From assembly GCF_013030945.1 (NCBI RefSeq), contig NZ_JABBXF010000013.1, forward strand, positions 1 through 32,688: a stretch of 32,688 nucleotides of DNA, given 5' to 3'. This document shows, one piece after another, positions 28,853 through 32,688 of the stretch (the stretch's first letter is position 1; each line of letters begins with the position of its first letter). The notes beneath the pieces were generated by a model that worked only from the letters and a program-made list of their open reading frames with translations, was not told where the DNA came from and ran no database searches. The DNA is from Streptomyces morookaense (GTDB taxonomy: Bacteria; Actinomycetota; Actinomycetes; Streptomycetales; Streptomycetaceae). The position numbers were made by a program, and so were the translations under genes.

Positions 28853-29254
28853 TCAGGAGCCGAACAGCTGAGTCGGCAGATCGGTCGGCAGGACCGTCGG
28901 CAGACTCGTGGGGAAGCCCGACGGCAGGGATGTGGGAAATCCGCTCGGCCACGCCGACGGCAGCGTGAACGACGGGGACGCCGACCCGGACGTCGAGGAC
29001 GGACCGGCCCCGGAGGGCCCGTTCCCGGGACCGGGCCTGTCCTTCTCCCTGCCGGCCAGTGCGAACACCGCGCCCACCCCGATCGCCACCAGCGCCACGA
29101 GGACCGCGGCCACCAGCGCGATCCGCCGCCCGCCACCCGGCGGCGGGTCCGGCTGCCAGGATGCCCCGGCAGGCCCGAAACCGTCCGGGGGCGGCCCCTG
29201 CGGCGGGGGGCGGTGATGCGGCGGACCGTAGGGAGGGTCGGGAGGAGTGGCCAT
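28853..29254 (-). CDS. Proline-rich single-pass membrane protein
   Basis: This 133-residue protein has three parts: a cytoplasmic proline/glycine-rich segment (residues 1-42), one transmembrane helix (IALVAAVLVALVAIGVGAVFALAG, about 45-68), and an outer Ser/Pro/Gly tail. The tail ends in short repeats, SGFPTSLP twice and then PTVLP, PTDLP and PTQLF. Such proteins are common in actinomycetes and have no known function. The ATG at 29254 has GGGAGG 11 bases upstream, and a 20-bp palindrome lies 27 bp further up. It is not obviously in an operon. Confidence 0.75.
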   Translation of the reverse strand: MATPPDPPYGPPHHRPPPQGPPPDGFGPAGASWQPDPPPGGGRRIALVAAVLVALVAIGVGAVFALAGREKDRPGPGNGPSGAGPSSTSGSASPSFTLPSAWPSGFPTSLPSGFPTSLPTVLPTDLPTQLFGS

Positions 29255-29281
29255 GCAACCAGCGTCCTCCCGCCCGGCACG

Positions 29282-29301
29282 CCGTCACCGGCCGGTGACG
29301 G
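29282..29301. promoter_or_regulatory. 20-bp perfect palindrome upstream of the proline-rich membrane protein gene
   Basis: CCGTCACCGG is followed directly by its reverse complement CCGGTGACGG, giving an uninterrupted 20-bp palindrome. It lies 28-47 bp upstream of the start codon at 29254 on the minus strand, a good position for an operator of a dimeric regulator. The half-site GTCACCGG cannot be assigned to a known regulator from sequence alone. Confidence 0.45.
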
Positions 29302-29443
29302 TACTGCCACACGTTCCGCCACGGAGCATGACATTCCGCGGGAACGGGATCCTGCGTGGCGCTCCCGGAAGAATGATCTTTTAACAGTACGATTCATCCT
29401 GCCCGGACGGACGAGGAGGGCGCACCGGATGCCGCGGTACTGC

Positions 29444-30307
29444 TCAGCGCGCTGCTCGGAGGAACGCCTCCAGGCCCGCCAGGTCATCCGTGTTGAGATA
29501 GTCCGTGCCGGCGGCGAGCAGTTCGTGCCACAGGGCGTCACGTGCCGGGCCCGGCCGGTCGGGAGTGGCCCAGAACCTCACCTGTTGCCGGGCCGCGTGG
29601 GCCGTGGTGACGATCCGCCGGAGTTCGGCGCGCTCCCGCCCGGGCATCGGGCCCGTACCCTGCCAGGTGAAGAACCGCCCCCAGTCGTCGCTGACGAGCG
29701 GGGCGAAGGATGCGGGCACGCCGCTGCCGAGGTCGCTCAGCCGGGCGTCATAGAAGGCATGGCGCACATGTTCCGCCTCCATGGGGGCCCGCGCACCGCG
29801 GTCGCCGGAGACGACGGCCGTCACCGCGCCGCGACGGACCCGACCGCCGGTGCAGGAACTGAACATCGGCCGGTAGCGGTGCAGATGCCGCGACAGTTCC
29901 TCGTACGTGGGGCCACCGGGCGTCTTGATGTCGATGAGCAGTTGCAGGGTGAGGTCGTAACCCCGGTAGACGCGGCCGCCGTTGGCCCTCACCCGGCGCA
30001 GCAGCGGATCCAGGTAGAGCGCCTCCAGCGTGCGGGCCGGGTCCAGCTCGGAGGCGTCGTGTGCGACGAGCAGCGCGCCGTCCACCAGCCAGATGTCCGC
30101 CTCGACGCTGTTGAAGCCGTGCGAGAGCGCGTCCATGAGCGGATGCGGATGCTCGTAGTCGTTGTGCGCGTGCGCATGGAGCAGCGGAGGCTTGCCGCGT
30201 CCCGCGGGGTCCTGCTGCCGGGTGCCGGCGGAGGCGGGCGCCGCGAACGAGCCCGCGACGGCGGCTCCGAGGGCGACGAGGGCTGCTCTGCGTGTCCGAG
30301 GGGCCAT
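29444..30307 (-). CDS. Secreted GDPD/PI-PLC-like phosphodiesterase
   Basis: The 287-residue protein has a signal peptide with twin arginines (RTRRAALVALGAAVAGSFAA, residues 4-23), cleavage near ASA-G (about 27), possibly Tat. The mature domain is of the PLC-like phosphodiesterase fold. The catalytic region reads HAHNDY (46-51; H46, N49, D50), SVEADIWL (E69, D71) and LLVAHD (H83), as in glycerophosphodiester phosphodiesterase-like enzymes, with LLIDIKTPGG in the middle and DYLNTDDLAGLEAFL at the end. It should cleave phosphodiesters of phospholipid head groups or wall polymers outside the cell. The ATG at 30307 has AGGGAGG 4 bases upstream. It is divergent from the phosphodiester glycosidase gene over a 198-bp gap. 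Confidence 0.87.
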   Translation of the reverse strand: MAPRTRRAALVALGAAVAGSFAAPASAGTRQQDPAGRGKPPLLHAHAHNDYEHPHPLMDALSHGFNSVEADIWLVDGALLVAHDASELDPARTLEALYLDPLLRRVRANGGRVYRGYDLTLQLLIDIKTPGGPTYEELSRHLHRYRPMFSSCTGGRVRRGAVTAVVSGDRGARAPMEAEHVRHAFYDARLSDLGSGVPASFAPLVSDDWGRFFTWQGTGPMPGRERAELRRIVTTAHAARQQVRFWATPDRPGPARDALWHELLAAGTDYLNTDDLAGLEAFLRAAR

Positions 30308-30313
30308 GGTGCC

Positions 30314-30440
30314 TCCCTGTCCGGTGGGCGGATATCCGAGAGCCGCGCGTACCGACGTCAGTGAGTATCCGGGCCCGCGGGGCCGAGGGACAGGGATCGC
30401 GCCGAGAGTTGCCGGGGTCGTCGACGGCCCGTTCCCTGTC
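30314..30440. repeat. Three copies of TCCCTGTC between the divergent phosphodiesterase genes
   Basis: TCCCTGTCC at 30314-30322 and its exact reverse complement GGACAGGGA at 30388-30396 form a spaced inverted pair; a further direct copy, TCCCTGTC, is at 30433-30440. All lie in the intergenic region between two secreted phosphate-ester enzymes. They may be binding sites for one regulator of both genes; the first copy is close to the ribosome-binding site of the minus-strand gene. Confidence 0.3.
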
Positions 30441-30505
30441 GTTCTTTCGGGGCATGGTGAAGTCGCCTGTGCCATGGCAGAGTTGACGGGACCTCTGGGG
30501 AGACA

Positions 30506-31741
30506 GTGAGCAGACGTGGATGCCGCCTGCGCGCGGTACTGACGGTACTGACGGCTTTGGTCTCGCTGATCGGCGGCGGTACGGCCTGGGCCGGCACGGA
30601 GGAGGGCGCCGGGCTGCGCCTCGGCGGCAGCACCGCGATCGCGCCGGGCGTGAGCTACCGGGAGTTCTCGCTCAACGGCTCGCACGGGGCGGCGTTCGGG
30701 CATCTGCTGACGGCCGACCTGCGTGAGCAGCGGGTGTCGGTGGACCTGCTGTACCCGGGCGTGGTCGGGGCGCGGGGGCGGATCTCCGAACTGGCCGACC
30801 GCCGGGGCGCGGTGGGGGCGGTCAACGGGGACTTCTTCAACATCGCCGAGGCGCAGCACCCCGGCGTGGCGGCGACGGGCGCCCCGGTCGGCCCCGCCGT
30901 CGCGGGCGGGACCGATCTCAAGGCCGCGGTGCCGGACGGCCAGCGCTTCGGCCCGGCGATGCCGTCCGGCGTGACCACGGAGGACGTCTTCGGCGTGGGG
31001 ACGGACCGGGTGGGCCGCATGGACCGGCTCCGGCTGCGGGGCGCGGTGCGGACCGGCGACGGCTCGCTCGCCCTGAGCGGCTTCAACCAGTACGCGCTGC
31101 CGGTTGACGGCATCGGGGTCTACACCCCCGCCTGGGGAAGGGCCTCGCGGCTCCGGGCGACGTGCGGCACGGACACCGACCGTGGTGCGCCGTGCAGTTC
31201 CGAGACCTGGGAGCTGACGGTGAAGGGCGGCCGGGTGGCGTCGACGGCCCGGAGACCGGGGCGCGGGACGATCGCCTCCGGTTCGGTGGTGCTGGTGGGG
31301 CGCGAGGGCGGGGCGCGAGCGCTGCGCAAGCTGGGGCGCGGCGACCGGGTGCGCGTCGACGAGTGGCTCCAGCCGCGCAGATACGGGCCGTTCCGGTGCG
31401 CGCTGGGCGGCTTCCCGATCCTGCGCGGCGGCCGGGCCCTGTCCGGCCTGGACGACGAGACCTCCACCGTCCGCACGGCCGCGGGCCTGGCGGACCGGGG
31501 GCGGCGCCTGTACCTGCTGGCGCTGGACGGCTCCGCCGACTACCGTTCCGGGCTGACCATCGCCGAACTGGCCCGCGCCATGCGGAAACTGGGGGCCACG
31601 GACGCCTTCAACCTCGACGGGGGCGGCTCGAGCACGCTCGTGACGCGAACGCACGGCGCGCACGCGACCGTTCGCAACCATCCGTCGGGCGGCACGGAGC
31701 GGCCGGTGGCCAATGGCATCGGGATTTTTGTACGACCTTGA
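30506..31741 (+). CDS. Secreted phosphodiester glycosidase family protein (NAGPA domain)
   Basis: The 411-residue protein has a signal peptide (LRAVLTVLTALVSLIGGGTAWAG, about residues 8-30). The NAGPA domain (phosphodiester glycosidase, PF09992 type) spans about 95-408, with GAVNGDFFNI (104-113), ALGGFPILRGG, LLALDGSADYRSGLTIAELARAM and NLDGGGSSTLV (369-379). The human relative uncovers mannose-6-phosphate by removing GlcNAc; bacterial forms cleave sugar-phosphodiesters in wall or exopolysaccharide. The GTG at 30506 is preceded by GGGGAG. Two cysteines around 219 and 229 may form a disulfide. It is divergent from the GDPD-like gene, and both are exported phosphodiester-acting proteins. Confidence 0.88.
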   Translation: MSRRGCRLRAVLTVLTALVSLIGGGTAWAGTEEGAGLRLGGSTAIAPGVSYREFSLNGSHGAAFGHLLTADLREQRVSVDLLYPGVVGARGRISELADRRGAVGAVNGDFFNIAEAQHPGVAATGAPVGPAVAGGTDLKAAVPDGQRFGPAMPSGVTTEDVFGVGTDRVGRMDRLRLRGAVRTGDGSLALSGFNQYALPVDGIGVYTPAWGRASRLRATCGTDTDRGAPCSSETWELTVKGGRVASTARRPGRGTIASGSVVLVGREGGARALRKLGRGDRVRVDEWLQPRRYGPFRCALGGFPILRGGRALSGLDDETSTVRTAAGLADRGRRLYLLALDGSADYRSGLTIAELARAMRKLGATDAFNLDGGGSSTLVTRTHGAHATVRNHPSGGTERPVANGIGIFVRP

Positions 31742-31866
31742 CATCCTCCGTCAATCCCATCCTTTTGAGTGACTGCACCCCCACAAGTGCGCTGCTAGCT
31801 TCGGGAGGGGCGGCGAGCGCGAATTCCTCGGCGGCTCCGTGATGCGCAATTCCGCGATGAACGTGA

Positions 31867-32688
<822 letters not shown>

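Overview
The window is chromosomal DNA of a high-GC actinomycete, almost certainly a Streptomyces. Third codon positions are overwhelmingly G or C, GTG and TTG starts are common, long open frames lie antisense to most genes, and the right end carries an EshA-type shell protein (family 2B encapsulin) typical of Streptomyces. Genes are densely packed, stop/start overlaps (ATGA, GTGA, TTGA) mark several translationally coupled operons, and no gene-free stretch exceeds about 215 bp. I see no tRNA, rRNA, CRISPR array, transposase or integrase.

Left part (1-8.4 kb). The 3' end of a D-alanyl-D-alanine carboxypeptidase faces a YjbQ-family gene. Divergent from that is lutABC (oxidation of L-lactate by iron-sulfur proteins), followed in the same direction by a lacZ-type GH2 beta-galactosidase behind a small GC-rich hairpin, then a family III CoA-transferase. 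A 13-bp-stem inverted repeat closes this block against the next gene.

Middle part (8.4-19.8 kb). A secreted peptide-N4-asparagine amidase A homologue has a LacI-operator-like palindrome just before its start and is divergent from a two-gene heterodimeric ABC exporter. That exporter has one canonical and one strongly degenerate ATP site. Next come a DUF457-type membrane metal hydrolase, divergent from a Ski2/HelY-like RNA helicase. The helicase overlaps tail-to-tail a protein with two helix-turn-helix-like segments, which lies behind an orphan roadblock/LC7 gene. A short unknown gene and a MOSC-domain protein follow.

Right part (19.8-32.7 kb). A coupled trio encodes a secreted phosphoesterase, an MFS permease and an anchored beta-propeller-like protein. 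After it come a small membrane protein, an SNF2 ATPase coupled to a SWIM zinc-finger protein, a YceI protein with an extra N-terminal beta-sandwich-like domain, and a proline-rich single-pass membrane protein. A secreted GDPD-like phosphodiesterase is divergent from a secreted NAGPA-type phosphodiester glycosidase. The window ends inside the EshA-like encapsulin gene.

Themes: sugar, lactate and N-glycan catabolism on the left; extracytoplasmic phosphate-ester chemistry on the right (three secreted enzymes within 12 kb); and a protein nanocompartment whose likely terpene-synthase cargo would lie just beyond the right edge. The encapsulin locus and the phosphoesterase/MFS/propeller trio are the best candidates for incompletely described biology. 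Functional assignments come from reading motifs and recalling families; no database search was run.
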